Shown here: positions 1 through 7,670 of the stretch, in pieces | How positions within the stretch are numbered: position 1 is the stretch's first letter | How the letters are laid out: every line of letters starts with the position of its first letter | Assembly: GCA_003517965.1 (NCBI GenBank) | Contig: DOZO01000068.1 | Coordinates: 1-26,289, forward strand | Source of the DNA: Desulfobulbaceae bacterium | Lineage (GTDB): Bacteria > Desulfobacterota > Desulfobulbia > Desulfobulbales > Desulfurivibrionaceae | DNA length: 26,289 nt | Reading direction: 5' to 3' | Notes under the pieces: model-generated | Told to the model about the DNA's origin: nothing | Database searches by the model: none | What the model saw: only the letters and a program-made list of their open reading frames with translations | Program-made: the position numbers and the translations under genes

Positions 1-3000
1 CGGCAGTTGGGTGATTCCTTGAACGGCGGTAAGATCCAGACCATGGATCGGCTGATCGAAGAGGTGGCCTACGAGCACTGGCACCGGATGCTTTTTGCCC
101 GCTTCTTGGCCGAGAACAACCTGCTGATGTACGATGGCGTCGCAGTTACCCTGGAAGAGTGTGCCGAACTGGCCGCTGACGAGGGCCTGCGCAATGAGTG
201 GGAGTTGGCCGCCCGGCTTGCCACCGCCATGCTGCCCCAAATCTTTCGCCCCGAGGCGGTGGTCTTTAGCCTTCACTTCCCTCCCGAGCACCAGCAGCGG
301 CTCGAACGGCTGGTGGCGGAGTTGCCGCCCGAGGTCTTCAGCGCCTCCGACTCCCTGGGCTGGGTGTACCAGTTCTGGCAGGCCAAGAGGAAGGAGGCGG
401 TCAACGCCTCCGAGGTCAAGATCGGATCCCGCGAACTGCCCGCCGTTACCCAGCTTTTCACCGAACCCTACATGGTGGCCTTTCTGCTCGACAACTCCCT
501 GGGGGCCTGGTGGGCGGCCCGGCGGTTGAGCGAAGCCGACTTGAAAAACGCGAAGAGCGAAGAAGAGCTGCGCCATAAAGCGGCGATCCCCGGCGTGCCG
601 CTGGAGTATCTGCGTTTCCTTAAAGTCCCCTCTCCCCTGGCGGGAGAGGGTCAGGGTGAGGGGGAAGTCTGGCAACCTGCCGCCGGCACCTTCGCCGACT
701 GGCCGAAAAACTTAAGCGAACTCAAGACCCTCGACCCCTGCTGCGGCTCGGGCCATTTCCTGGTGGCTGCCTTCCTGATGCTGGTCGTCATGCGCCGGGA
801 ACTGGAAGGCCTCTCGGCCCGCGAGGCGGTGGATGCCGTGTTGCGCGACAACATCCACGGCCTGGAGCTGGACCGGCGCTGTGTGGAGCTGGCTGCCTTT
901 GCCCTGGCCCTCACCGCCTGGCGCTACCCCAATAATCTCCCCTCGCCTTCTGAAGGAGGGGTTTCCCTCACCCCTCGCCCTTTGGGAGAGGGGCCGGGGG
1001 TGAGGGCAAATCCGATAGGCTACCGCCCGCTGCCGGAGTTGCACCTCGCCTGTTCGGGCCTGTCGGTGAGTGTGGCCAAGGAGGAGTGGAAGCAACTGGG
1101 TTTGGGAAAGCAGACCTTGAGTCTGGCTCTCGGTTGGATGCACGATGCCTTCAAGGATGCCCCGGTCCTGGGCAGCCTGCTTGATCCGCAAAAATTACCC
1201 ATGCCCATGGATGTTTCTTGGGCTGACATCAGGCCGCTTCTGACGCAAGCTTTGCAACAGGAACGTAGCGATGAACAACAGGAAGCGGCGGTGGTGGCCC
1301 AGGGCTTGACCAAGGCCGCCAGCCTGCTGGCGGGCCAATACCACTGGGTCATCACCAATGTCCCCTATCTGGCGCGGGGCAAACAGGAGGAGCGCTTGCG
1401 CGACTTCTGCGAGAAGCACTATCCGGCGGCCAAGAACGATCTGGCCACGGTCTTTCTTGAGCGCTGCCTGGAGTTATGCGTCAAGGGCGGCACCGCCAGC
1501 ATTGTCTTGCCGCAGAATTGGCTCTTTCTGACCAGCTACCGGAAATTCCGCGAACAGTTGCTGAAGCAGGAGACCTGGCACCTGATTGCCCGCTTGGGTG
1601 AAGGGGGCTTTGATTCTTCAGCGGCAGCAGGTGCCTTCGTCTCGATGATCACACTGAGCCGGGGAAATGCCCTCACCCCAGCCCTCTCCCAGAGGGCGAG
1701 GGGGCAAGAATCCCTTCTCTCCTCGGGAGAAGGTGCCCGCAGGGCGGATGAGGGCCTGATCCGCGGCCTCGATGTCTCCGAACCCCGCACCGCCGCTGAC
1801 AAGGCCGCCGGGCTGCTCACCGCCGAGATCAAACAGGTGGAACAGGCCAGGCAGTTGGAGAATCCGGATGCGCGGGTGGCGTTGGAGGAGGGGGAAGGAA
1901 GTGTTTTACTTGCAAAATACGCCGATGGATTAAACGGGATGCACGGTGCGGACTCTCTCCGTTTCAGGTTTAATTTTTGGGAAATTGTCGATTATCAATC
2001 ATGGCATTTTTTCCAATGCACCCATAAAGAAACAGAATATTTTGGTGGAAAAGAGAATGTGTTTTATTGGGCCAATAACGGACAAATTCACCGTGACAAC
2101 CCAAAGGCATACGTTAAAGGAGAGGGCGTTTGGGGAAAAGCTGGTGTAGTTGTCAGCATGATGCGCGAACTACCTGTCACTTTGTATAATGGCGACAAGT
2201 TTGACATTAGCTGTACACCCATAATTCCCCATAACCCCACCCACCTCCCCGCCATCTGGTGCTTCTGCTCCTCACCGGGGTACAACGAGGCGGTGCGGCG
2301 AATCGACCAAAAGCTGAATGTCACCAACGCCACCTTGGTCAAAGTCCCCTTCGACCTCGACCGCTGGTCCAAGGTCGCCGCCGAGCAATACCCCCACGGC
2401 CTGCCCAAGCCCTATTCCGACGATCCCAGCCAATGGATCTTCCACGGCCATCCAGCCCAAAGCGATGAGCCCTTGCAGGTGGCCATCGCCCGCCTCCTCG
2501 GCTACCGCTGGCCGGCGGAGCTGGACGCCGCCATGGAACTCTCCCCCGAGGCCCGCGCCTGGGTGCAAAAATCGGCAGACCTGCTCCCCTATGCCGACGA
2601 CGACGGCATCGTCTGCATCCCGCCGGTGCGCGGCGAAATGTCTGCTTGCGACCGCCTGGAAAACCTGCTGGCCGCAGCCTACGGCCCCGAGTGGTCAGCC
2701 GCCAAAAAATCCGAACTCCTGGCCCAGGCCGACCATGGCGGCAAGACCCTTGAAACCTGGCTGCGCGAAAAATTCTTCCCCCAGCACTGCAAGCTCTTCC
2801 AGCACCGCCCCTTCATCTGGCAGATCTGGGACGGCCTCCGCGACGGCTTCGCGGCCCTGATCAACTACCATAAGCTCGACCACAAACTCCTCGAAACCCT
2901 GATCTACACCTACCTGGGCGACTGGATCAGCCGCCAGAAACAGGACCAGGCGACAGGAGTCGATGGCGCCCAAGAAAGGCTCGCCGCCGCCGAAAGCCTC

Positions 3001-3324
3001 AAGAAAAAGCTGGAACTGATCCTCGAAGGCGAGGCCCCCTACGACATCTTCATCCGCTGGAAACCCCTCACCAAACAACCCATCGGCTGGCACCCCGACC
3101 TAAACGACGGCGTCCGCCTCAACATCCGCCCCTTCCTCACCGCCCCCGATGTCGCCAAAAAAGGCGCCGGCATCCTCCGCGATAAACCCAACATCAAATG
3201 GGAAAAAGACCGGGGCAAGGATGTGGAGTCGGCGCCGTGGTTCCACCTCTTCAACGGCGACCGGATTAACGACCATCACCTGACCCTGGCCGAGAAACAA
3301 GCCGCACGGGAGGTTGCCGAATGA
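1..3324 (+). CDS. pglX: BREX adenine methyltransferase PglX (5' partial)
   Basis: The frame is open from base 1, so the N-terminus lies outside the window and the TTG at 7 is not a credible start. PglX is the N6-adenine methyltransferase that marks host DNA in BREX phage defence. Numbering residues from base 7, the SAM-binding motif I DPCCGSGHF is at about 243-251. Motif IV reads NVPY (451-454) instead of the usual NPPY. About 1100 residues are visible, against roughly 1200 for the family. Identity is supported by pglZ and brxL downstream on the same strand. Three short in-frame palindromic repeat insertions (residues about 207-221, 312-335 and 554-585) interrupt the protein. The last third is GC-rich and closes with a TGA that overlaps the next ATG by four bases (ATGA). 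Confidence 0.9.
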   Translation, partial: RQLGDSLNGGKIQTMDRLIEEVAYEHWHRMLFARFLAENNLLMYDGVAVTLEECAELAADEGLRNEWELAARLATAMLPQIFRPEAVVFSLHFPPEHQQRLERLVAELPPEVFSASDSLGWVYQFWQAKRKEAVNASEVKIGSRELPAVTQLFTEPYMVAFLLDNSLGAWWAARRLSEADLKNAKSEEELRHKAAIPGVPLEYLRFLKVPSPLAGEGQGEGEVWQPAAGTFADWPKNLSELKTLDPCCGSGHFLVAAFLMLVVMRRELEGLSAREAVDAVLRDNIHGLELDRRCVELAAFALALTAWRYPNNLPSPSEGGVSLTPRPLGEGPGVRANPIGYRPLPELHLACSGLSVSVAKEEWKQLGLGKQTLSLALGWMHDAFKDAPVLGSLLDPQKLPMPMDVSWADIRPLLTQALQQERSDEQQEAAVVAQGLTKAASLLAGQYHWVITNVPYLARGKQEERLRDFCEKHYPAAKNDLATVFLERCLELCVKGGTASIVLPQNWLFLTSYRKFREQLLKQETWHLIARLGEGGFDSSAAAGAFVSMITLSRGNALTPALSQRARGQESLLSSGEGARRADEGLIRGLDVSEPRTAADKAAGLLTAEIKQVEQARQLENPDARVALEEGEGSVLLAKYADGLNGMHGADSLRFRFNFWEIVDYQSWHFFQCTHKETEYFGGKENVFYWANNGQIHRDNPKAYVKGEGVWGKAGVVVSMMRELPVTLYNGDKFDISCTPIIPHNPTHLPAIWCFCSSPGYNEAVRRIDQKLNVTNATLVKVPFDLDRWSKVAAEQYPHGLPKPYSDDPSQWIFHGHPAQSDEPLQVAIARLLGYRWPAELDAAMELSPEARAWVQKSADLLPYADDDGIVCIPPVRGEMSACDRLENLLAAAYGPEWSAAKKSELLAQADHGGKTLETWLREKFFPQHCKLFQHRPFIWQIWDGLRDGFAALINYHKLDHKLLETLIYTYLGDWISRQKQDQATGVDGAQERLAAAESLKKKLELILEGEAPYDIFIRWKPLTKQPIGWHPDLNDGVRLNIRPFLTAPDVAKKGAGILRDKPNIKWEKDRGKDVESAPWFHLFNGDRINDHHLTLAEKQAAREVAE
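626..666. repeat. Intragenic palindromic repeat 1 in pglX
   Basis: There is a perfect 9-bp inverted repeat, CCCTCTCCC (628-636) and GGGAGAGGG (642-650), with a 5-nt loop. It is followed by a CAGGGTGAGGGGG tail. It is read in frame as VPSPLAGEGQGEGEV, a composition typical of dispersed CCCTCTCCC/CCCTCACCC repeats and unlike methyltransferase sequence. Confidence 0.8.
936..1012. repeat. Intragenic palindromic repeat 2 in pglX
   Basis: The outer arms CCCTCACCC (965-973) and GGGTGAGGG (998-1006) are perfect complements. They enclose a nearly perfect inner stem (CTCGCCC/GGGAGAG). A further C-rich/G-rich pair sits at about 938-960. It is translated in frame as LTPRPLGEGPGVR between AWRY and GYRPLPELHLACSGL, where related proteins would be expected to be continuous. 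Confidence 0.8.
1668..1756. repeat. Intragenic palindromic repeat 3 in pglX
   Basis: A CCCTCA...TGAGGG bounded segment contains two smaller hairpins: CCCTCTCCCAGAGGGCGAGGG around 1682-1703, and CTTCTC/GAGAAG around 1713-1731. It is read in frame as ALTPALSQRARG followed by SSGEGARRADEG. It belongs to the same repeat family as the other two copies and lies downstream of motif IV. Confidence 0.8.
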
Positions 3325-4619
3325 ACGCCGCCGCCAAGATTACTGACTGGGTACAGAAGAGACCCATGATCTTGATTCGCTTCGATAAGGCGTTTTCGGA
3401 AGCTTTGCACGATTCGCGGCAAGGGTTTGAGCATCTCACCATAGTCAAGCCGCATCCTGTTCTCCAAAATTTCAAACTGCCGACGATCTGCCTGCTGGAA
3501 ATTCAAGAACAGAACACAACGAAGTGTTACCTGGCTACGGCAACCAGAAAGGGGGCCGTTAGCCTTTTTGATTCCAGATTGACCATCAAGAAGCTTCGTT
3601 CGGTAAAGCAGTCCTCACTGCAAGAGATCAAGGAGAAGGTCACCAACCAGCGCATGAAGCGCTTACTCAACGAGCGTGTTCCGGCCGAAGGTGGATTCTC
3701 TCACCTTTCGCCCAAGCTCAGCACACATCTGGTTGAAGTGCTGGCGGAGGATTCAGATAACCAAGCCGCCCTGGATACCGCACTCTCTCTGTTGCCCGGA
3801 TTACGGCGCACACCCAATGCCAACTGGGCGCAGGAAGACGCCATTCAGACCGCTATGGCTGCATTTGGAATTCGGGGCAACGGCATACCTGAGCAGGTCG
3901 TCCTGAAGCGCGGAGCGTCATCTGGCCTCGAACTGATCGGTGCTCACCTTTACGAAGATAATGTGGTACACACAGACGCATCGATGCTGCCGGGATTCGA
4001 TGCCATAGCCGCTGATATTACAGGACGGGCGATCTTTCAAAAGGGCGACGAACGGTTGGTGATTTATACCGCCAACAAGTTACCCTTGGAGAAGATGCTC
4101 GGTGTTGATCTCATCTATATCAACGAAACCCGTGGCAATGTCGTTATGGTCCAATACAAAATGCTGGAGGAGGAATCGCAAGAGCACGGGAACCAGGACT
4201 GGCTGTTCCGCCCCAACAAGCAACTACGCGATGAAATTGCGCGAATGCAAATCCCTGCCTTTGAAGGTTCACTGGCGGATTATCGGTTGAGCCGCAATCC
4301 ATTCTTTTTCAAATTTGTGAAGCGAAAGATTGTGGCCGACTCGCACCAGTCGTTTCTGGTCTCGCTCGATCACCTGAATCAGATACTCGCTGCTCCCGAA
4401 ACCAGAGGGCCAAGGGGAGGCATTCGCCTCAGCTATGAGGCCCTGGACGGAACATACCTGCGCGAGGCTGACATGCTCGGTCTGATCCGATCCGGGTATG
4501 TCGGTACACACCGAGACGAAACCGAGGCACTGGCAACGATTATCCATGAGGCAGCCAAGGGCAACAAGGCCGTGGTATTTGCTTGGCAGCAGAAGATACA
4601 AGAGGCGGCGGCGCAATGA
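3321..4619 (+). CDS. Candidate PD-(D/E)xK-like nuclease (QxK variant)
   Basis: This is a 432-residue soluble protein whose ATG overlaps the pglX stop (ATGA), indicating cotranslation. I do not recognise it as a named family. The central part has a hydrophobic strand containing D263 (GVDLIYIN), a turn, and a strand ending V-Q-Y-K (Q278, K280). This resembles the D...QxK form of the restriction-endonuclease fold seen in Mrr-like enzymes. A downstream helix and the surrounding residues fit a nuclease core but do not prove it. The N-terminal 180 residues look like a separate mixed domain. It overlaps the next gene by ATGA, so the two proteins probably act together. The likely role is an antiphage effector or a type IV-like restriction component; this is inferred from motif and location. 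Confidence 0.6.
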   Translation: MNAAAKITDWVQKRPMILIRFDKAFSEALHDSRQGFEHLTIVKPHPVLQNFKLPTICLLEIQEQNTTKCYLATATRKGAVSLFDSRLTIKKLRSVKQSSLQEIKEKVTNQRMKRLLNERVPAEGGFSHLSPKLSTHLVEVLAEDSDNQAALDTALSLLPGLRRTPNANWAQEDAIQTAMAAFGIRGNGIPEQVVLKRGASSGLELIGAHLYEDNVVHTDASMLPGFDAIAADITGRAIFQKGDERLVIYTANKLPLEKMLGVDLIYINETRGNVVMVQYKMLEEESQEHGNQDWLFRPNKQLRDEIARMQIPAFEGSLADYRLSRNPFFFKFVKRKIVADSHQSFLVSLDHLNQILAAPETRGPRGGIRLSYEALDGTYLREADMLGLIRSGYVGTHRDETEALATIIHEAAKGNKAVVFAWQQKIQEAAAQ

Positions 4620-5596
4620 GTAAAAGAATTCGAAGAGTCGGCTCGATAAAAAGCGAGCTTCTCAAGAAGTCGAGGGAAGCAGCCCTTGCCGCTGTTCAGA
4701 TTTTCAACAACCCGAACATCAGCTTCAAGTCGGAATCTTATGTGGTGCTGATGATCATCGCTTGGACCTATCTTCTCCACGCCTATTTTCGTGATCAAAA
4801 GGTCGAATACCGATACTGGAAGCCAAAAGGAACGCGACGCAAATTTGATGAAACAAAACATGGGGCATACAAATACTGGGAGCTTGAACGCTGCTTGAAT
4901 GATGCCAGTTCCCCAATTGATAGGGACACAGCCAACAACCTGGGCTTTTTTATCGGGCTGCGCCATGAAATCGAGCATCAGATGACAACCAGGATTGACG
5001 ATATCTTAAGTGCCCGCTTTCAGGCGTGCTGTTTGAACTACAACGAATACATCAAGAAGCTGTTCGGCGCGGCTCATGGCGTAGAAAAACATCTTTCTTT
5101 TAGTCTTCAGTTCTCGACCATATCCACTGAGCAAAAGGAATTGCTCGAAGAACATCCAGGACTTCCCGCCAATATCCATGGATATATCACGAGTTTTGAC
5201 GCCGATTTGTCCGACGAGGAATTTTCCAATCCACATTATGCCTACCGGATTTTGTTTGTTCCCAAAACAGCCAATCGAAAAGGGCAGGCAGACCGAGTGA
5301 TCGAGTTTGTAAAGAGCGATTCACCTTTGGCAGAGGTCATCAACAAAGAATATGCCGTTATCAAAGAAACCGAAAAAAAGAAGTACCAGCCCAAGCAGGT
5401 GGTGGATTTAATGAAGGCAGAAGGCTATCCCCAATTTTCAGTCCATCACCACACGCAACTATGGCAATCTTTGGCAGCCAAGAATCCTGCCAATGGCTAT
5501 GGTGCCCTGGTGGCAGGGAAGGCGTGGCACTGGTATGAACGATGGGTGGATATTGTCCGAAAGCATTGTCAGGATAGCCAGGGAAAATACTTGTGA
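4616..5596 (+). CDS. DUF3644-like protein with HEPN-type Rx4H motif
   Basis: This is a 326-residue protein. I chose the ATG at 4616 because it overlaps the preceding TGA; the longer upstream TTG reading would run into the previous gene. The N-terminal half is helical and has the DUF3644 look: SFKSESYVVLMIIAWTYLLHAYF around 36-58 and LRHEIEHQ at 115-122. The R116-x4-H121 arrangement matches the Rx4-6H signature of HEPN RNases, so RNA cleavage is a reasonable but unproven inference. The C-terminal part (about 230-326) may recognise a target: it has basic segments and a QFSVHHHTQLWQSL helix. It is paired with the candidate nuclease upstream. Confidence 0.65.
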   Translation: MSKRIRRVGSIKSELLKKSREAALAAVQIFNNPNISFKSESYVVLMIIAWTYLLHAYFRDQKVEYRYWKPKGTRRKFDETKHGAYKYWELERCLNDASSPIDRDTANNLGFFIGLRHEIEHQMTTRIDDILSARFQACCLNYNEYIKKLFGAAHGVEKHLSFSLQFSTISTEQKELLEEHPGLPANIHGYITSFDADLSDEEFSNPHYAYRILFVPKTANRKGQADRVIEFVKSDSPLAEVINKEYAVIKETEKKKYQPKQVVDLMKAEGYPQFSVHHHTQLWQSLAAKNPANGYGALVAGKAWHWYERWVDIVRKHCQDSQGKYL

Positions 5597-5699
5597 AAAA
5601 GATAAGACAAATTGCAGCGTCTTGGTGTCATTTCTTCACAGGCGACCGGATCAACTCAACACTTATCGGTTAAGCACCGGCAACAACCGAGGAGGACAG

Positions 5700-7172
5700 A
5701 TGAGCCAGTGGACAGATCGGATACTTAGCCACCCAATTTGGCAGCACATGACCGCTTTGGGTCCAGCTATTGATCGCGCCGTCGCCCGCAAAGACATTGA
5801 TTCGCCCAGCCTTGACGGACTTGAGCGTGTCCGCGCTGTCCTCACATTTACCGGAAAAAGATTGGCGGGCGCAGATCCTCAATTGATGCACCCCGCGCCT
5901 CTTCAGGATATCGCCAGTCACTTACAGAGCACGCTTTCGGAGATCGATGCGTTTGTTGCTGATGGCGATGCCGTCCACATAACCAATGCTAATTCCCAAG
6001 CGGACAGCATCCTGGCCTATCTTCCAGCAATTAACTACTCATTCGTGGCAGATGACTGGATGGCCTTGAGAGATGCAGGGGTGTCGTATAGAGAATCCCT
6101 TGAGCAGAATTTGCTGAGTACCAAAGAGTCGCTATCCAAGATTAGTGCTGATTTTGCCCAATTGGAGCAGCGTATTTCAGAGCTTTCAACTGTCGAGAGT
6201 GATGAGCGTGCCAAAATCTCATCACTCTCTACGGATTTTCAGTCACAGTTTACAGTTGCGCAGGAAAACCGGAATAGGGAGTTTGCGCAGCAGGTGGACG
6301 CCGCTATTTCCCAGGTCAAATCTGACGCCACTGGCGTACAACAACGCCTATCCGAACTCGCCACAGAAATTGGCACCGAGCGCGACAGGCTTACATCACT
6401 CACCACCGAATTTCAATCACAGTTTTCCACAGCTCAAGAAACGCGAAACCGCGAATTTGCAGAGGTGCAGTCAAATCGCCAAGAAAAGTTCAGCACACTC
6501 TTAGCCGACTACAAGCAGCGCTTGAGTGACCAAAATGCTGAGTTCTCAAAACAACGCGATACGGCCTTTCAGGACTACGAAAAGAATGTGGCAGCGCTCA
6601 ATAGCCAATATTCGGAATCTGCGGCGGCCATCCTCGATCAAATTGAGCAGCACAAGCAAGATGTCGAGAAACTGGTGGGGGTTATCGGAAACCTCGGGGT
6701 TACCTCCGGATATCTAAAAACCGCCAACCATGCGAGACTCATGACCTGGATATGGCAAGGTATTACTGTCGCAGCTATGGGAGGTATCATATTCATTGCC
6801 GCCATAGCTTTTATGCCGCTTGTACAGGATGCTTTCACCTGGGAAGGCTTTGCTGGTCGCGTATTTGTTTCTCTGACCGTTGGGGTACTCGCGGCCTATG
6901 CTGCGGCTCAAGCGGACAAACATAGCCAGGTTGAGAGGCGAAACCGTAAATTGGCGCTTGAGCTTGAGGCCATCGGCCCCTTTCTGGCACCGCTTCCGGT
7001 TGAAAAGCAAGAAGAGTTCCGCCTGGAAATGGGGAATCGCTCTTTTGGGCGTGACGAGAGTGGCCTTGACGGTAAAGCTGAAAAGAGTCCAGCAACCATG
7101 ATAGACATCCTCATGAAATCAAAAGATTTTCGCGAATTTTTGGCTGTGATTGTTAAGGCTATACGAGGATAG
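5700..7172 (+). CDS. Coiled-coil protein with two transmembrane helices
   Basis: This is a 490-residue protein. The start at 5700 is chosen because it follows a strong GAGGAGG ribosome-binding site; the longer ORF reading from 5493 overlaps the previous gene. The N-terminal 1-130 is helical and of unknown fold. Residues about 135-325 form a long coiled coil. The coiled coil holds a duplicated unit of about 41 residues (158-198 and 216-256) sharing DFQSQF/EFQSQF and RNREFA. Two membrane helices follow (about 351-374 and 384-404), then a roughly 85-residue soluble tail. This topology suggests an inner-membrane sensor or effector with a cytoplasmic coiled-coil stalk. No catalytic motif is seen. 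The next gene starts 7 bases downstream. Confidence 0.7.
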   Translation: MSQWTDRILSHPIWQHMTALGPAIDRAVARKDIDSPSLDGLERVRAVLTFTGKRLAGADPQLMHPAPLQDIASHLQSTLSEIDAFVADGDAVHITNANSQADSILAYLPAINYSFVADDWMALRDAGVSYRESLEQNLLSTKESLSKISADFAQLEQRISELSTVESDERAKISSLSTDFQSQFTVAQENRNREFAQQVDAAISQVKSDATGVQQRLSELATEIGTERDRLTSLTTEFQSQFSTAQETRNREFAEVQSNRQEKFSTLLADYKQRLSDQNAEFSKQRDTAFQDYEKNVAALNSQYSESAAAILDQIEQHKQDVEKLVGVIGNLGVTSGYLKTANHARLMTWIWQGITVAAMGGIIFIAAIAFMPLVQDAFTWEGFAGRVFVSLTVGVLAAYAAAQADKHSQVERRNRKLALELEAIGPFLAPLPVEKQEEFRLEMGNRSFGRDESGLDGKAEKSPATMIDILMKSKDFREFLAVIVKAIRG

Positions 7173-7179
7173 AAACACT

Positions 7180-7602
7180 ATGACTCGACCTGGTTCGCCA
7201 ACAGAATTTGACGTTCTTGCCATCTTCGTTGACGAGATGGAGTTACAAGGCGTGAGCCGCAAACTCATCCGGCTGAGCATTGATGAGGCTTTTGTTGGGC
7301 GCCTTAACGCCAAGCTGGGAGTGAGCACTTCGATAGAGCCGCTCCAGAAACTAACCGATCGGTGCCTTGCAAATGAGTGGCTGGAACACACGATCTTGGG
7401 CGCAGGCAAGTATGGTGTTCTGTCAATTACCGCAACGGGTTTGGGGGTTGTCCGCTCCAAGCAAAAGAGCGAGGAGGTGAAACGGTCTCGCTCCAATCTG
7501 AAAAAGGTGTCGGACGCTATTGAAGACCATAAAGGTTTGTTCATAGCGACCGGCGCACTCTTGGCCCTTGCGGGGGTCTCGTTGAAATTGTTCTTGGGGT
7601 AG
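7180..7602 (+). CDS. Small winged-helix-like protein with C-terminal membrane anchor
   Basis: This is a 140-residue protein. The ATG at 7180 has GAGGAT upstream and lies just after the coiled-coil gene, indicating one transcript. Residues 8-92 look like a compact helical or winged-helix domain (PTEFDVLAIFVDEM... LSITATGLGVV). A basic linker (KQKSEEVKRSRSNLKK) follows, and a single hydrophobic helix at about 117-139 would anchor the C-terminus in the membrane. It is probably a partner of the two-helix coiled-coil protein. I do not recognise the family. The stop TAG (7600-7602) lies 6 bases before an ATG (7609) that was the likely original start of the zinc-ribbon gene, now separated by the cassette. 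Confidence 0.65.
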   Translation: MTRPGSPTEFDVLAIFVDEMELQGVSRKLIRLSIDEAFVGRLNAKLGVSTSIEPLQKLTDRCLANEWLEHTILGAGKYGVLSITATGLGVVRSKQKSEEVKRSRSNLKKVSDAIEDHKGLFIATGALLALAGVSLKLFLG

Positions 7603-7611
7603 AATTCTATG

Positions 7612-7618
7612 GTTAGCT
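7612..7618 (+). repeat. Cassette 5' boundary core site (GTTAGCT)
   Basis: GTTAGCT is the expected 1G/6-base boundary left by integrase-mediated cassette insertion between G and TT. It is perfectly complementary to AGCTAAC at 10263-10269 in the attC-like site of the same cassette. Confidence 0.75.
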
Positions 7619-7670
7619 TTTCGTGTTGCGACTATTTCGCAGCAAAATAAACTTTAAGGAATATATCACG

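Noticed and set aside
7..60. TTG at 7 as the start of pglX
   Set aside because: The frame is open to base 1 and the family has additional N-terminal sequence; the gene is truncated by the window edge.
628..650. pglX palindromes as transcription terminators
   Set aside because: They lie inside a coding frame, have no T-run and belong to a dispersed repeat family.
5493..5699. N-terminal extension of the coiled-coil protein from 5493
   Set aside because: It overlaps the DUF3644-like gene, and a strong ribosome-binding site precedes ATG 5700.
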